A DNA stretch of 64,000 bases. It comes from an uncultured Pseudocitrobacter sp. (GTDB lineage Bacteria > Pseudomonadota > Gammaproteobacteria > Enterobacterales > Enterobacteriaceae). Position numbers and translations under genes: made by a program. The notes beneath the pieces were generated by a model that ran no database searches, was not told the DNA's origin, and saw nothing but the letters and a program-made list of their open reading frames with translations. Within the stretch, counting starts at the first letter, position 1; each line of letters begins with the position of its first letter. This document shows, piece after piece, positions 14,235 through 23,402 of this stretch. Location of the stretch: assembly GCA_913778145.1 (NCBI GenBank), contig CAJYVI010000129.1:1-64000 (forward strand), read 5' to 3'.

Positions 14235-14402
14235 ATCATTCCCTTAATAACAAGTTTAACGTTTTCGTACTGCTGAATTGAGAGACGCAATCGTTGCCGT
14301 ATAAGCAAAACAGATGAAAAAAAGTATCTTGCAACCGCGCCTATTGTCGCATTTTGGTATAGGATAGCGACGAATTTTCCTTCCTTTCTGCGGAAATAGA
14401 TG

Positions 14403-15740
14403 ATGAGCCAACAACAAACTACCCAGGCTTCCGGTCAGGGTATGCTGGAACGCGTGTTTAAACTGCGCGAACACGGCACAACGGCACGTACTGAAGTGAT
14501 TGCCGGTTTCACCACTTTCCTGACGATGGTCTACATCGTTTTTGTAAACCCACAAATTCTTGGCGTGGCGGGCATGGACACCAGCGCGGTGTTTGTCACC
14601 ACCTGCCTGATTGCTGCATTGGGCAGCATCCTGATGGGCGTTTTCGCGAACCTGCCAGTAGCACTGGCGCCCGCGATGGGCCTGAACGCCTTCTTCGCCT
14701 TTGTCGTGGTTCAGGCGATGGGCCTGCCGTGGCAGGTTGGCATGGGCGCAATTTTCTGGGGCGCAATCGGCCTGCTGTTGCTGACTATCTTCCGTGTGCG
14801 TTACTGGATGATTGCCAATATCCCGGTTAGCCTGCGCGTGGGCATCACCAGCGGTATCGGCCTGTTTATCGGTATGATGGGCCTGAAAAACGCGGGCGTC
14901 ATCGTGGCGAACTCTGAAACGCTGGTGGCGATTGGTAACCTGACCTCTCACAGCGTCCTGCTGGGTGTGCTGGGCTTCTTCATTATCGCCATTCTGGCCT
15001 CGCGTAACATTCATGCTGCCGTACTGGTCTCCATCGTGGTTACCACGCTACTGGGCTGGATGCTGGGCGACGTGCATTACAACGGTATCGTTTCTGCGCC
15101 GCCGAGCGTCATGACGGTTGTGGGCCACGTTGACCTGGCTGGTTCGTTTAACCTGGGCCTGGCGGGCGTGATTTTCTCCTTCATGCTGGTGAACCTGTTC
15201 GACTCCTCCGGTACGCTGATTGGCGTGACCGATAAAGCTGGCCTGACCGACGAAAAAGGCAAATTCCCGCGCATGAAACAGGCGCTGTATGTGGATAGCG
15301 TCTCGTCCGTCGCCGGTTCCTTTATTGGCACCTCGTCCGTCACCGCGTACATCGAATCCTCTTCCGGCGTTTCCGTTGGTGGCCGTACCGGCCTGACGGC
15401 GGTCGTTGTGGGTCTGCTGTTCCTGCTGGTGATTTTCCTGTCTCCGCTGGCCGGAATGGTGCCGGGCTATGCGGCTGCGGGTGCGCTGATTTACGTTGGC
15501 GTGCTGATGACCTCAAGCCTCGCGCGCGTGAAATGGGAAGACCTGACCGAATCCGTACCGGCGTTCATTACCGCCGTGATGATGCCGTTCAGCTTCTCGA
15601 TTACCGAAGGTATTGCGCTGGGCTTCATCTCTTACTGCGTGATGAAAATCGGTACCGGTCGTTTCCGCGACCTCAGCCCGTGCGTGATTATCGTCGCGCT
15701 GCTGTTCGTGTTGAAGATTGTGTTTATTGACGGGCATTAA
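14403..15740 (+). CDS. adeP: Adenine permease
   Basis: Inner membrane purine:H+ symporter of the AzgA branch of the NCS2 family, high-affinity for adenine in E. coli. It is 445 residues with about 12-14 membrane segments. Conserved signatures include GFTTFLTMVYIVFVNPQIL near the N-terminus and GTSSVTAYIESSSGVSVGG in the substrate region. I chose the second ATG (14403), which gives the E. coli N-terminus MSQQ. The upstream gap shows no purine riboswitch. Confidence 0.95.
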   Translation: MSQQQTTQASGQGMLERVFKLREHGTTARTEVIAGFTTFLTMVYIVFVNPQILGVAGMDTSAVFVTTCLIAALGSILMGVFANLPVALAPAMGLNAFFAFVVVQAMGLPWQVGMGAIFWGAIGLLLLTIFRVRYWMIANIPVSLRVGITSGIGLFIGMMGLKNAGVIVANSETLVAIGNLTSHSVLLGVLGFFIIAILASRNIHAAVLVSIVVTTLLGWMLGDVHYNGIVSAPPSVMTVVGHVDLAGSFNLGLAGVIFSFMLVNLFDSSGTLIGVTDKAGLTDEKGKFPRMKQALYVDSVSSVAGSFIGTSSVTAYIESSSGVSVGGRTGLTAVVVGLLFLLVIFLSPLAGMVPGYAAAGALIYVGVLMTSSLARVKWEDLTESVPAFITAVMMPFSFSITEGIALGFISYCVMKIGTGRFRDLSPCVIIVALLFVLKIVFIDGH

Positions 15741-15798
15741 TGCCTTTGTCGGAAATCAGGCATAAAGCCCAGATTGCTGACAAAGTGCGCTCTGTTCT

Positions 15799-15899
<101 letters not shown>

Positions 15900-15921
15900 T
15901 GTTGCGTTTGTCATCAGTCTC

Positions 15922-15949
15922 AAAGCCCGGCAATGCAGCCGGGCTTTTT
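15922..15949. terminator. Bidirectional terminator between adeP and chrR
   Basis: AAAGCCCGG (15922-15930) and CCGGGCTTT (15939-15947) form a stem with A before and T after it, fitting both convergent genes. Confidence 0.88.
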
Positions 15950-15952
15950 CAT

Positions 15953-16519
15953 TTACGCCCTAACCCGCAAAATATACTCGCCAAACGCGGTCAACTGACC
16001 GGTCAAATGATCCAGCGTGCCCTGCTCAATCACTTCACCCAACTGCGGGTCGACCTTGTTCTGAATCACACCGCCCATAAATTCCGGCTTGTTCATCACC
16101 ATCGCATCGAGGAAGACCAGAATCTGACGCAGGTGATACTGGCAGCGCGCGCCGCCAATCGCGCCCATAGAGCTGGTCTGAATCAGCACCGGCTTACCGG
16201 CCAGCGGCTGTTCTGGCAGGCGTGACAGCCAGTCGATAGCATTTTTCAGGCCGCCCGGCACCGAGTAGTTATATTCCGGCGTCACAATCACTACGCCATC
16301 TGCCTGACGAATCTGCTCCGCCAGCGCTAATACGCTTTGCGGAAAACCGTCTTCCTGCTGAACGTCGGCGTCATACAGCGGGATATCGCCAATCGACGGC
16401 AGCGGAGCAACGTCCATACCCGCTGGCGCAATTTTCGGCAGGGTGCGCGCAACCATACCGTTAAATGAACCTTTGCGCAGGCTTCCCAGTAACGTAACAA
16501 CTTTCAACGTTTCGGACAT
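15953..16519 (-). CDS. chrR: NADPH-dependent FMN reductase (chromate/quinone reductase)
   Basis: Soluble flavoprotein that reduces quinones and chromate and is linked to oxidative-stress defence in E. coli (ChrR/YieF). It is 188 residues with a flavodoxin-like fold. The FMN phosphate loop LGSLRKGSFN is near residue 12, and the flavin-contacting segment PEYNYSVPGGLKNAIDWLSR is near residue 80. It lies 38 bases downstream of yieE on the same strand, so the two are probably cotranscribed. Confidence 0.93.
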   Translation of the reverse strand: MSETLKVVTLLGSLRKGSFNGMVARTLPKIAPAGMDVAPLPSIGDIPLYDADVQQEDGFPQSVLALAEQIRQADGVVIVTPEYNYSVPGGLKNAIDWLSRLPEQPLAGKPVLIQTSSMGAIGGARCQYHLRQILVFLDAMVMNKPEFMGGVIQNKVDPQLGEVIEQGTLDHLTGQLTAFGEYILRVRA

Positions 16520-16557
16520 GATTACTCCTGTTTATCTTCTGGCCAACAACGGCCAGG

Positions 16558-17307
16558 CTAATTGAGTATAAGAGCCTTATCAGCCGACAGGCTGGTGAAT
16601 CGCATCAGACGGGCATCTTCGGCATTCGCGCGCGTTTGCGCGTCGGGCAGGCTCTGCCAGCCGTGCTTGCCGTCAAATTGCCAGATTTTGAGCTTCTCGA
16701 TGGCGGGCGTCGCGGCAAGCGACCAGACCAGCACATCCTCTGCATCGCTCAGGGCTTCCAGTTGCGCCAGGCTTGCCGAACGTAAGCGACCTGAGCCGGG
16801 TAACAGCTGGAGCAGTTCAGGTTTATCTTTATGAATTTCACCGGTGAGTTTCAGAATGCTGTGGCGCAGGGTCAGCAGCTGAACCTGTGCTTCGTTTGCG
16901 TCATTTTGATTTTTAATCCACAGCTTCTCATTACTGGAGAAGCCTTCGTTTTCCGGATTCTGGGCGCGTGATAGCGAATAGGCCGAACGTTGTAGTTCAA
17001 GATCTAGCCCGCATTTTCCTTCCGTCGTCAGGGCGACGCCGACAATATTTCCGGCATAGGCGAGAGAAAAATCGGGAAGGTTAAGATCCTGAAACACCGG
17101 CCTGCCATCAGGCTGATTGATGATTTCTGGCAGTTCGCTGATGCCGTAGAGCATGAACACCAGCTCGGCGAGCAGGGCGCGTGACGCCAGGAATCGTGTT
17201 CGTCGATGTGATGGTAACTCGCGGGCCGCATTATGACAGGCTGTCGACAGCCTGACCGAGAGCATATGCCCGTCGTTCAGTATCCCTCTTGCAAAATGTA
17301 TCGCCAT
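16558..17307 (-). CDS. yieE: 4'-phosphopantetheinyl transferase-like protein YieE
   Basis: Member of the Sfp/AcpT phosphopantetheinyl transferase superfamily, which loads carrier proteins with the pantetheine arm. It is 249 residues from the ATG at 17307, matching E. coli YieE. The Mg-binding motif appears as VGVALTTEGKCGLDLE (about residues 91-106). The second motif, usually WxxKEA, is degenerate (LRHSILKLTG), so activity on a carrier protein is uncertain. No carrier-protein or synthase gene is nearby. Confidence 0.88.
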   Translation of the reverse strand: MAIHFARGILNDGHMLSVRLSTACHNAARELPSHRRTRFLASRALLAELVFMLYGISELPEIINQPDGRPVFQDLNLPDFSLAYAGNIVGVALTTEGKCGLDLELQRSAYSLSRAQNPENEGFSSNEKLWIKNQNDANEAQVQLLTLRHSILKLTGEIHKDKPELLQLLPGSGRLRSASLAQLEALSDAEDVLVWSLAATPAIEKLKIWQFDGKHGWQSLPDAQTRANAEDARLMRFTSLSADKALILN

Positions 17308-17477
17308 TTTTCGCTCCGTGATTAATGGTCCGTTAATAAATTTCACCCTTATATTATCGGTGAAACGTATACGTTTTAATGCGGAAGCGCAGACTTTGAA
17401 AGGGGCAGGACAGGACTTTTACAATTCCTTAGACGCAACAGTTAAATATGTCGCAAAAATCACATAAATAAGCAGGA

Positions 17478-18437
17478 TCACTTAATATCCCGATATAACG
17501 ATTTGATGGTCTCCTTAAGCCAGACGATTTTGGGGTTGTGACTGTTGCGCTTGTGCCACAGCAGCGTAAAAGGCACCTTCATCTTCTCGCGCAGGCTTTC
17601 CTCAAAGGGCAGCGGACGGGCGACCAGCGGCAGATGATGCAACTGATTGTAGTGCTGACAGTAGAGCGGCGCGGTGGCGATCAGCGCGTGATCCGGTTGG
17701 GCGGCCATAAACAGCGATTGCTCAAAACCCGGTAGGCTCAGGGCGATAGTGCGTTCGCGGCCCAGCTCCTGCAACACGTTATCCAGCGCCCAGGTGTCGC
17801 TTTGTTCCCAGCAAATGCTGATGTGCGGATAGCGCAGGAAAGTCTCCAGACTCCACTCTTCACGCAGCGCCGGATGATCCTCGCGCAGCCAGACCCACGG
17901 AAGATCGGTAAACAGCACCTCGAAGTCGATCGACAACGGCAGGGCGCTGAGTAATTCCCTTGAACGAGGATGCGTCTCGCGGCCTGTAAAACCAATATCC
18001 ACCTCACCGCGCGTAATGGCATCCAGCGAATCGTAATCCCAGTTACGCACTTTTATCGATGCCTGCGGATAGCGCTGATAAATCTGCTGCGACAGCGCAT
18101 TAAATTTCAGCATCATCAGCGGCGATTCCGCCGCCAGCTCGAATTTCAGCCCGCCCGGCGTGTCGTTGTGCGGCTTATCAAGGATTTGCTTACCCATCTG
18201 CATCCAGTCCGCCAGATCCTGCTCAATGCTCACCATCAGCGGTGTCGGCGTCAGCCCTAAAGGCGTATTAATAAACAGCGGGTCATCAAACCAGGCGCGC
18301 AGCTTCGCCAAAGACTTACTGACCGCCGACGGCGTCACGCTCATCCGCTTCGCCGCTTTGGTCACGCTGCGCTCCTGTGCCAGAAGTTGCAGGCATAACA
18401 GCAGGTTAAGATCGAGGCTGGTGATGGATTTCTTCAT
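17478..18437 (-). CDS. yidZ: LysR-family transcriptional regulator YidZ
   Basis: A 319-residue LysR-type regulator. The N-terminal winged helix-turn-helix (about 8-67) contains [21 protein letters not shown] periplasmic-binding-protein-like effector domain follows. E. coli YidZ has been connected with anaerobic nitric oxide resistance; its effector is unknown. Its first codons overlap the end of mdtL by 32 bases on the same strand, suggesting cotranscription. Confidence 0.92.
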   Translation of the reverse strand: MKKSITSLDLNLLLCLQLLAQERSVTKAAKRMSVTPSAVSKSLAKLRAWFDDPLFINTPLGLTPTPLMVSIEQDLADWMQMGKQILDKPHNDTPGGLKFELAAESPLMMLKFNALSQQIYQRYPQASIKVRNWDYDSLDAITRGEVDIGFTGRETHPRSRELLSALPLSIDFEVLFTDLPWVWLREDHPALREEWSLETFLRYPHISICWEQSDTWALDNVLQELGRERTIALSLPGFEQSLFMAAQPDHALIATAPLYCQHYNQLHHLPLVARPLPFEESLREKMKVPFTLLWHKRNSHNPKIVWLKETIKSLYRDIK

Positions 18438-19590
18438 GGCGATGCGCGGTCCTGTTGGGCGTGACGGCGAGAATCAGCAATAGGCTCAGTATGCTACAGG
18501 CAATCAGAATCCCGATCAGCATATTCAGCGCATTGAGGCCGAGCACCGCCGCCAGCCAAATCCACAGCGATGACCCACAGACCTGAGCAATACCCAGCAC
18601 CGAACTGGCGACACCCGCGCGCAGGGCGAACGGGCCGAGTGCCTGGCTCATCGCCACGCCAAAGCCGACCGAGAACCCGGCGCAAATCAGCGTAATGCCA
18701 AACAGCGTAACGGCGTGGGTTGGCGCAAGGATGAGCACCACGCCAGCCGCCAGAAACAGACACTGCGAGGTCGTCATCAGCGTACGCGGCTTAAAGATGC
18801 TCAGCGCAAACGGCGTCGAGAACGAGACCGCCATACTTACGCCCGCCGTTAACGCCATGGTGGTAGCATACTCACCGCGCGCAAAGCCCATCATCTCCAT
18901 CAACAGCACTGGCGACGTATTCACAAAGGTGAGGATCACCGAGACGCTTAGCGTGGTGATGGCCAGGCGGCTGAGGAAGAAGCTGTCGAGCAGCGATTCG
19001 GTCGGTGGCGCGGTGTGGGCGGTAGCATGTTGTTGTTTATCGGGCCGTGTTTCTTTCAGCACCAGCAGTGAGAGCAGGAACACCAGTACGCCCATAGTCA
19101 ACATGGTCCAGAACAGGCTCTGCCAGGGATAGCTGAGCATAATCAGATGGCCCATCACCGGTGCCAGTACGGGCACAATACAGGTGATACCGTTCAGCAG
19201 CGACAGCACTTTGGCACGCCGCTGGTCATCCAGCGTATCGCGCAGAATCGCAAAGGCCACGACGTAGCAGTTCCCGGCCCCGAACCCTTGCACGAAACGG
19301 CCCAGCAGAAACAGCGAACTCTCCTGCGCCAGCGCGCACAGCGCGGAGGCCAGCACAAATACCACCCCGCCAAACAGCGCGACAGGCCGACGCCCTGAGC
19401 GATCGGCGACGCGTCCGGCAAACAGCATCGCGGTCGCCATCCCCGCCAGATAGACCGAGAAGGCAATATGCAGCTGCGCCTCGCTGGCGTTGAGATCGGT
19501 GGCAATACGCGGTAAACCCACCAGGTACATGTCGATACCGGCAGGATAAAGCAAAACAAGGGCGAAACTACACAGGAGATAGCGGGCCAT
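18406..19590 (-). CDS. mdtL: MFS multidrug efflux transporter MdtL
   Basis: Inner membrane drug:H+ antiporter of the DHA1 group; E. coli MdtL gives chloramphenicol resistance when overproduced. It is 394 residues with 12 predicted membrane helices. MFS motif A is [11 protein letters not shown] in the first cytoplasmic loop and motif C lies in helix 5. I chose the ATG at 19590, giving [20 protein letters not shown] as in E. coli, not the longer frame. In E. coli tnaAB lies between this gene and mnmE; here a mobile island occupies that interval. Confidence 0.95.
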   Translation of the reverse strand: MARYLLCSFALVLLYPAGIDMYLVGLPRIATDLNASEAQLHIAFSVYLAGMATAMLFAGRVADRSGRRPVALFGGVVFVLASALCALAQESSLFLLGRFVQGFGAGNCYVVAFAILRDTLDDQRRAKVLSLLNGITCIVPVLAPVMGHLIMLSYPWQSLFWTMLTMGVLVFLLSLLVLKETRPDKQQHATAHTAPPTESLLDSFFLSRLAITTLSVSVILTFVNTSPVLLMEMMGFARGEYATTMALTAGVSMAVSFSTPFALSIFKPRTLMTTSQCLFLAAGVVLILAPTHAVTLFGITLICAGFSVGFGVAMSQALGPFALRAGVASSVLGIAQVCGSSLWIWLAAVLGLNALNMLIGILIACSILSLLLILAVTPNRTAHRHEEIHHQPRS

Positions 19591-19710
19591 AGCGTCCTCA
19601 CAATAAGCGTGGCGCTCAGGATACGGGGAGGGCGAATAGCTGGCGAGTTGCCATTTGGACAAGCGTGATTTCCTGTGGGGAAAATCAATGTGGCGGGCAG
19701 TGGTGCCAAA

Positions 19711-19838
19711 CGCCCGGTGGCGCTGCGCTTACCGGGCCTACAGGGGTTGTGGCCGAAAACACGGCACGGCCCCCGTAGCTAATCAGCTACCTGTTCAAGA
19801 TACAAGGTCGGATAAGGCGTTTGCGCCGCCATCCGGCG
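19711..19838. repeat. Two REP palindromes with an unusual spacer
   Basis: GCCCGGTGGCGCTGCGC...CCGGGC (19711-19738) and GTCGGATAAGGCG...CATCCGGC (19807-19836) are typical REPs. The roughly 65 bases between them are not the usual short linker. They contain GTAGCT AATC AGCTAC (19775-19790), which resembles sequence at the 3' end of mnmE, the other side of the island. Confidence 0.75.
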
Positions 19839-19936
19839 ATGGGCGCGAAAGTCTGACAAAAAGACCGATACAGAAGTTGGAAAATCGAGCTAACTCATTA
19901 ATCTATCGGCGATACGTTGCCTTGAAACCATGGCTA

Positions 19937-19958
19937 GGGCACATTCAAGGACACAAAA
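19937..19958 (+). repeat. Left copy of the imperfect direct repeat flanking the island
   Basis: GGGCACA, five bases, GGACACAAAA. It is identical in 19 of 22 positions to 25588-25609. It may be an integrase arm site or the scar of a recombination site. Confidence 0.45.
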
Positions 19959-20163
19959 CCCAAATAGCTGGTGGAACCACGGTTAAAACCATCACCCAAT
20001 GAGGACTTAGGGGAGTTCAGCTTTTATTGCAGATGTTCCCGTAATGGCAATAGCTTTTGTCAATGAATCGAGTCTCCTGAATAACTGAGCGGACGATTTT
20101 ATGCAGCGCGCATAGCCCTCTGTTATGAGGTGATAAGCATAGTTTTTGCGTACTGACTTGCGC

Positions 20164-20465
20164 TATAGTCCTCACGTTGCGGCAAAACCGTAACCGGAAT
20201 TGGCGTTCCGAATTATCACGAGTGTCGGTAGCGATGTTTCAGTGCTACTGGCGCGGCCTGCGCTCGCCCCTTCAATGGTGGTCCAGGCAGGGGCTTCGAA
20301 AGAAGCGCCGGGTCGTGATAACCGGTACGCCAACCCTGTCTGGGTCACCACCAGTGAGCCTGGCGTCTCCGGTGGTGGAGTTAACCTGCTTATCACGAAG
20401 CGGAGCGCTGCGTATGTGTCCTGTCCCTGAATACCCATTTGCACCAGCCTCCGCCGGAGGTATTT
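20164..20465 (+). ncRNA. P4 CI/C4-type RNA immunity region (structured leader)
   Basis: TCGTGATAA at 20313-20321 is perfectly complementary to TTATCACGA at 20213-20221 and again at 20390-20398. This seqA-seqB-seqC order is the arrangement in satellite phage P4, where the processed CI RNA carries seqB and pairs with either site in the nascent leader to force early termination. A GNRA hairpin (GCTTC GAAA GAAGC, 20293-20306) lies just before seqB and a CACCACC/GGTGGTG stem (20346-20377) just after it. TATAGT at 20164-20169 could be the -10. A small ORF follows in the kil position. Assignment to the P4 CI/C4 class is by architecture, not by database match. Confidence 0.6.
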
Positions 20466-20669
20466 ATGAAAATCACCGTAGAACAACCCTCAGCCAGAGA
20501 ACTGGTCGATCGCTCGCGGGTCCTGGTGCATGTGATGCTCGAGCATCCTGACTATATCGGCCCGAATTATGCGTTGCTTCTCATCCTTGCCGACCAGCTA
20601 CAACTGTTAAGAGATGCTTTTGAAGAGGATGAGGTGAGACGACTTAGAGATGAAAAATTGCCAGTATAA
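20466..20669 (+). CDS. Small island protein in the P4 kil position
   Basis: A 67-residue acidic protein. I chose ATG 20466, which has GGAGG eight bases before it, over the longer frame from 20439. It starts MKITVEQPSARELVDRSRV and appears to be two helices with a charged tail (FEEDEVRRLRDEK). I do not recognise the family by sequence. It follows the seqA-seqB-seqC leader and is closed by a terminator, the position of the growth-inhibitory kil gene in P4; that role is inferred. Confidence 0.6.
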   Translation: MKITVEQPSARELVDRSRVLVHVMLEHPDYIGPNYALLLILADQLQLLRDAFEEDEVRRLRDEKLPV

Positions 20670-20671
20670 AC

Positions 20672-20708
20672 ACGGCCCACAACATCCTTGAAGGGTGTTG
20701 TGGGTCCT
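20672..20708 (+). terminator. Terminator between the kil-position ORF and the KAP NTPase
   Basis: CCCACAACATCC (20676-20687) pairs with GGGTGTTGTGGG (20693-20704), with one G-T wobble. The T-tract is poor, but the stem is strong and lies between convergent genes. Confidence 0.7.
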
Positions 20709-20711
20709 TCA

Positions 20712-22034
20712 TCATTTAAGCTGTAATTTATCTATTGTTTCACAAAATATTTGATAAATGTTACTTACAGGACTTCCTGAGATACTTGCCATTCTTCCAA
20801 GCCAATTCCCTTTAATTTCATCATTTATCTCTGGATGTAATATTTTTATTTCGCGAGTGTCTTTAAGTATATTAAATAGTACTATGATTATATTAGGTGT
20901 TTCATCTAAATTACGTTGTAGATTAAATTTATTTAAATTAAATAGCCCAAGAGTGGAACTAATGTCATAACTGCCATTAGCGATATTAATGGCTAAGTTT
21001 GTATTAAAGCAAAATATGTAAACAGCAATCAATTTAGCTAGCGCTTTACCATAAAGAATATTTCCAATTTCATTATTATCGATACGTTGTATTATCTTAA
21101 TATATCTAATGAATTTTTCAGTGTCACGCAATGATAAACGATTGCATTCGATTAAATAATTCATATCTCTTATGAAATTTCTATTTATTTCTGTGAGATG
21201 GTTGTTCTCAGATGTTAATATTTTCCAATATATATGTGATGCCAGTATGTTTGAATCTTGTTCTGTCTTTGCTCTTTCTGGTAACTGATAGGTAAATTTA
21301 ATAAATTTATCTAAATATTTTCTTGCATCTACACTTTCGCCATAAATGTGATTTATTGAAGCTACTAGTTGTTGAGTGTTTGTAACGAGTATGAAGTTAA
21401 CATTAGGTACATCAAATATATGTTTTATACATTCAAGGATAGATACAGCGAAACTTGGTTTGCAGCGATCTAGTTCATCAATAAAAATATTTAATTTTTC
21501 ATCACTACTAATTGATATTAGTGCGTCTTTTAGCGTCTGTATGTTCTTTTGTGATTCAATATGGTCGATTAAAATGTTTTCTACAGTATTATCGATTGCT
21601 GTGTTGCTAATTTCACTAATTGCACCTTGAAAATCATCTGCAATTTTATCTGCTTCTTGTTTTAGTACCCATGAAATGCCAGCTTTCATAGTTGTTTTAA
21701 CTGCGAATTTTAGCGCTGGGATGGATTTCTTAATGAATTCCTTCTTTCTGTTATTTTCATCTGGAATTAATGATACTATTGCTGATAGTATTGTTAATAA
21801 TGGCGCGTCAGCATGATCCTCAGCAAAAGCATTAATATAAACCACTTTCTTGTTATTATGTTGCATTGAGTTTGTGATTTTATGACAAAACTCTGTTTTA
21901 CCCGTTCCCCACATTCCGTCGATAATCATAGGTGATATATCAATGTCTGAATCTAATAGCTTTATTAGATTTTCAGCGATTGGTTTTCGATTGAATTCAT
22001 CACGATATTCAAAGGTTATTTCTGTGTTTTCCAT
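20712..22034 (-). CDS. KAP-family P-loop NTPase
   Basis: A 440-residue STAND-like ATPase of the KAP family, a family often found as anti-phage cargo, for example QatA. Walker A is GMWGTGKTEF (about 40-49) and Walker B is NIFIDELDRC (about 182-191) with the KAP-type ELDRC ending. FILVTNTQQL follows as the sensor region. Most KAP proteins have membrane helices inserted in the fold; I see only one weak candidate (about 105-125). The gene is strongly AT-rich compared with the chromosome, a sign of transfer. It runs towards the kil-position ORF; its upstream neighbours are two tiny ORFs on the same strand. The target and any partner are unknown. Confidence 0.75.
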   Translation of the reverse strand: MENTEITFEYRDEFNRKPIAENLIKLLDSDIDISPMIIDGMWGTGKTEFCHKITNSMQHNNKKVVYINAFAEDHADAPLLTILSAIVSLIPDENNRKKEFIKKSIPALKFAVKTTMKAGISWVLKQEADKIADDFQGAISEISNTAIDNTVENILIDHIESQKNIQTLKDALISISSDEKLNIFIDELDRCKPSFAVSILECIKHIFDVPNVNFILVTNTQQLVASINHIYGESVDARKYLDKFIKFTYQLPERAKTEQDSNILASHIYWKILTSENNHLTEINRNFIRDMNYLIECNRLSLRDTEKFIRYIKIIQRIDNNEIGNILYGKALAKLIAVYIFCFNTNLAINIANGSYDISSTLGLFNLNKFNLQRNLDETPNIIIVLFNILKDTREIKILHPEINDEIKGNWLGRMASISGSPVSNIYQIFCETIDKLQLK

Positions 22035-22250
22035 TTTTAGCTCTCAAAAGCTTTTAGTGTATACTTCTGCTATCTAAAGATCTAAAAATTTATCTTCAAA
22101 AAATTAATAAGTGTGTTTATTGAAATATTCATTCATTTTGTGAATTAGTTGTGGCTGGCTCCCCCATATTCTCTGAGGTGAATTCCATGAGCACAGCAAT
22201 GGCGCTGGTTGAAAGGGCATCCCCCATCTTTCGCTGTTAAAGGTGAATAA

Positions 22251-22290
22251 TGTGGGGGGAGTCGAGTACCTGCCAGTGTATCCCCCCACA
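22251..22290. other. Perfect G/C-rich inverted repeat in the island
   Basis: TGTGGGGGGA (22251-22260) and TCCCCCCACA (22281-22290) form a perfect 10-bp stem with a 20-base loop. It lies just after the 68-residue ORF on the minus strand. No T-run follows, so it is not a standard terminator. Several other C-tracts (around 22162, 22220 and 22311) surround it. Confidence 0.5.
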
Positions 22291-22307
22291 GATTCCGAGT
22301 TCCACCA

Positions 22308-22514
22308 TCATTCCCCCGTATCCGGGAGCCAGATCTGTTCTCCATCGAGCACAATCAGTTGCTCGCGCAGCAGTTTCTCCAGCCAGCGCGAAAATTTCTT
22401 ATCAATGTTAATTCCCTTAGCCCGTAGATCGTTGCGCAAGAGCGCGCGGGTACAGGGCTTATTCTGGCTGATGCGTTGGTTAATATAGCGCCATAGCGCC
22501 GTATGGAATGCCAC
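22308..22514 (-). CDS. Small basic island protein, 68 residues
   Basis: Starts with GTG at 22514, inside the end of the preceding 57-residue ORF (35-base overlap), so it is probably translationally coupled. It is rich in Arg and Lys with the look of a winged helix (LRNDLRAKGINIDKKFSRWL, then a short beta-like ending VLDGEQIWLPD). I do not know the family; a DNA-binding role is a guess. Base composition is closer to the chromosome than to the two cargo genes. Confidence 0.5.
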   Translation of the reverse strand: MAFHTALWRYINQRISQNKPCTRALLRNDLRAKGINIDKKFSRWLEKLLREQLIVLDGEQIWLPDTGE

Positions 22515-22653
22515 TACTCAGTAAGTCATCGTCTGGTTGCTGGGGCTCGTCGTTCAGTACCAGCGAGGTCACTGGTTTGCCATCGCTATCGGTATAGATA
22601 ACGACTTCCTCAAGATCGTAGGCGGTGACTTCAGGCATCTCCGCATCTTTCAT
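22480..22653 (-). CDS. Small acidic island protein, 57 residues
   Basis: ATG at 22653 is preceded by GGAG. The frame encodes MKDAEMPEVTAYDLEEVV and continues with an Asp/Glu-rich tail (DEPQQPDDD), ending TAA at 22480. It overlaps the 68-residue ORF. The pairing of an acidic protein with a basic one in overlapping frames recalls antitoxin-toxin or inhibitor-regulator pairs, but nothing in the sequence proves this. Confidence 0.45.
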   Translation of the reverse strand: MKDAEMPEVTAYDLEEVVIYTDSDGKPVTSLVLNDEPQQPDDDLLSSGIPYGAMALY

Positions 22654-23402
22654 CGTAGATACTCTCCACTCAATTCCCCGACGCGCGGTTGGGCACAGCG
22701 TGCTGTGCTGAACGATACCGGTGCGCCGGAGAATGCGCGGATGAGGTATGACGGGGTACGGTGATGCACGAATGCAGCCGCCTGCTCAGGCAGGTGTATC
22801 CCCACAGGTAAAATGACCTGTCCTCCAGTATCGGTTCGGTAGTGCTGGTTTCTCCTCCTGGTAAGTGAATTTCTGACATTTGTTTGAGTGTCAGCCTGTT
22901 TGTTGCAGTGAATTTGCAGGCAGTAGCTGGGTTGAAGCTGATCTGTGTGCTTCACTCGCTTACGCTCTTAAAAGTGACGCCGTGTTTTGCACATTCAGCA
23001 GGAAGTACGGACGCAATGCCGTCCGACTTCTCTACAGCGTCCTGTCTGTCGCTACGCTTGCAACAGGGTAGCGATAAAGGGTGTGGTCACCTGTATCGAG
23101 ACAGGAGGTCAGTTTCAGACCACGCTTTGTTCCTGGTTGACCGGGGGAGTTGACCGCCAAAGGCGCTTCTTACAGGTCGCAGTTCGTCTTAGAACAGGAC
23201 GCTTTTAGGGGTACTGCTATGAGTTGGAGATAGGGTAGATCTGGGGGAGGGGGAAGCTGTGGGAAACTGTTTTTGGGAATTGAAGATTTTAATTACGCTT
23301 GAAATTAATGAGTAAGAGTAGTGAAATTCTGGCAAGATTCATTGGGTTAACCATTGGAAGTTACTGTTATATGACGGTTACATCACGCTTTAAGAGGTTT
23401 CT
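22654..23402. other. Island stretch without a supported gene
   Basis: About 750 bases of mixed composition. Several frames of 60-100 codons are open on both strands (for example 22884-23153 plus and 22650-22955 minus), but none has a good start signal or a sequence I recognise, and they contradict each other. The position fits the poorly conserved ash/icd-type region of P4-like satellites; this is only a guess. The last 180 bases before the caspase-like gene are AT-rich and should hold its promoter. Confidence 0.4.

Noticed and set aside
20172-20486. 104-codon minus-strand frame across the immunity region
   Set aside because: It is antisense to the structured leader, lacks a ribosome site, and the RNA pairing explains the conservation better.
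22104-22289. 61-codon minus-strand frame over the G-tract hairpin
   Set aside because: It overlaps a perfect inverted repeat and another open frame; there is no convincing start.
22884-23153. 89-codon plus-strand frame (MSVSLFVAV...) in the island
   Set aside because: Other frames on both strands are open over the same bases, there is no good start signal, and I cannot match it to a family. It may be a decayed ash/icd-type region.
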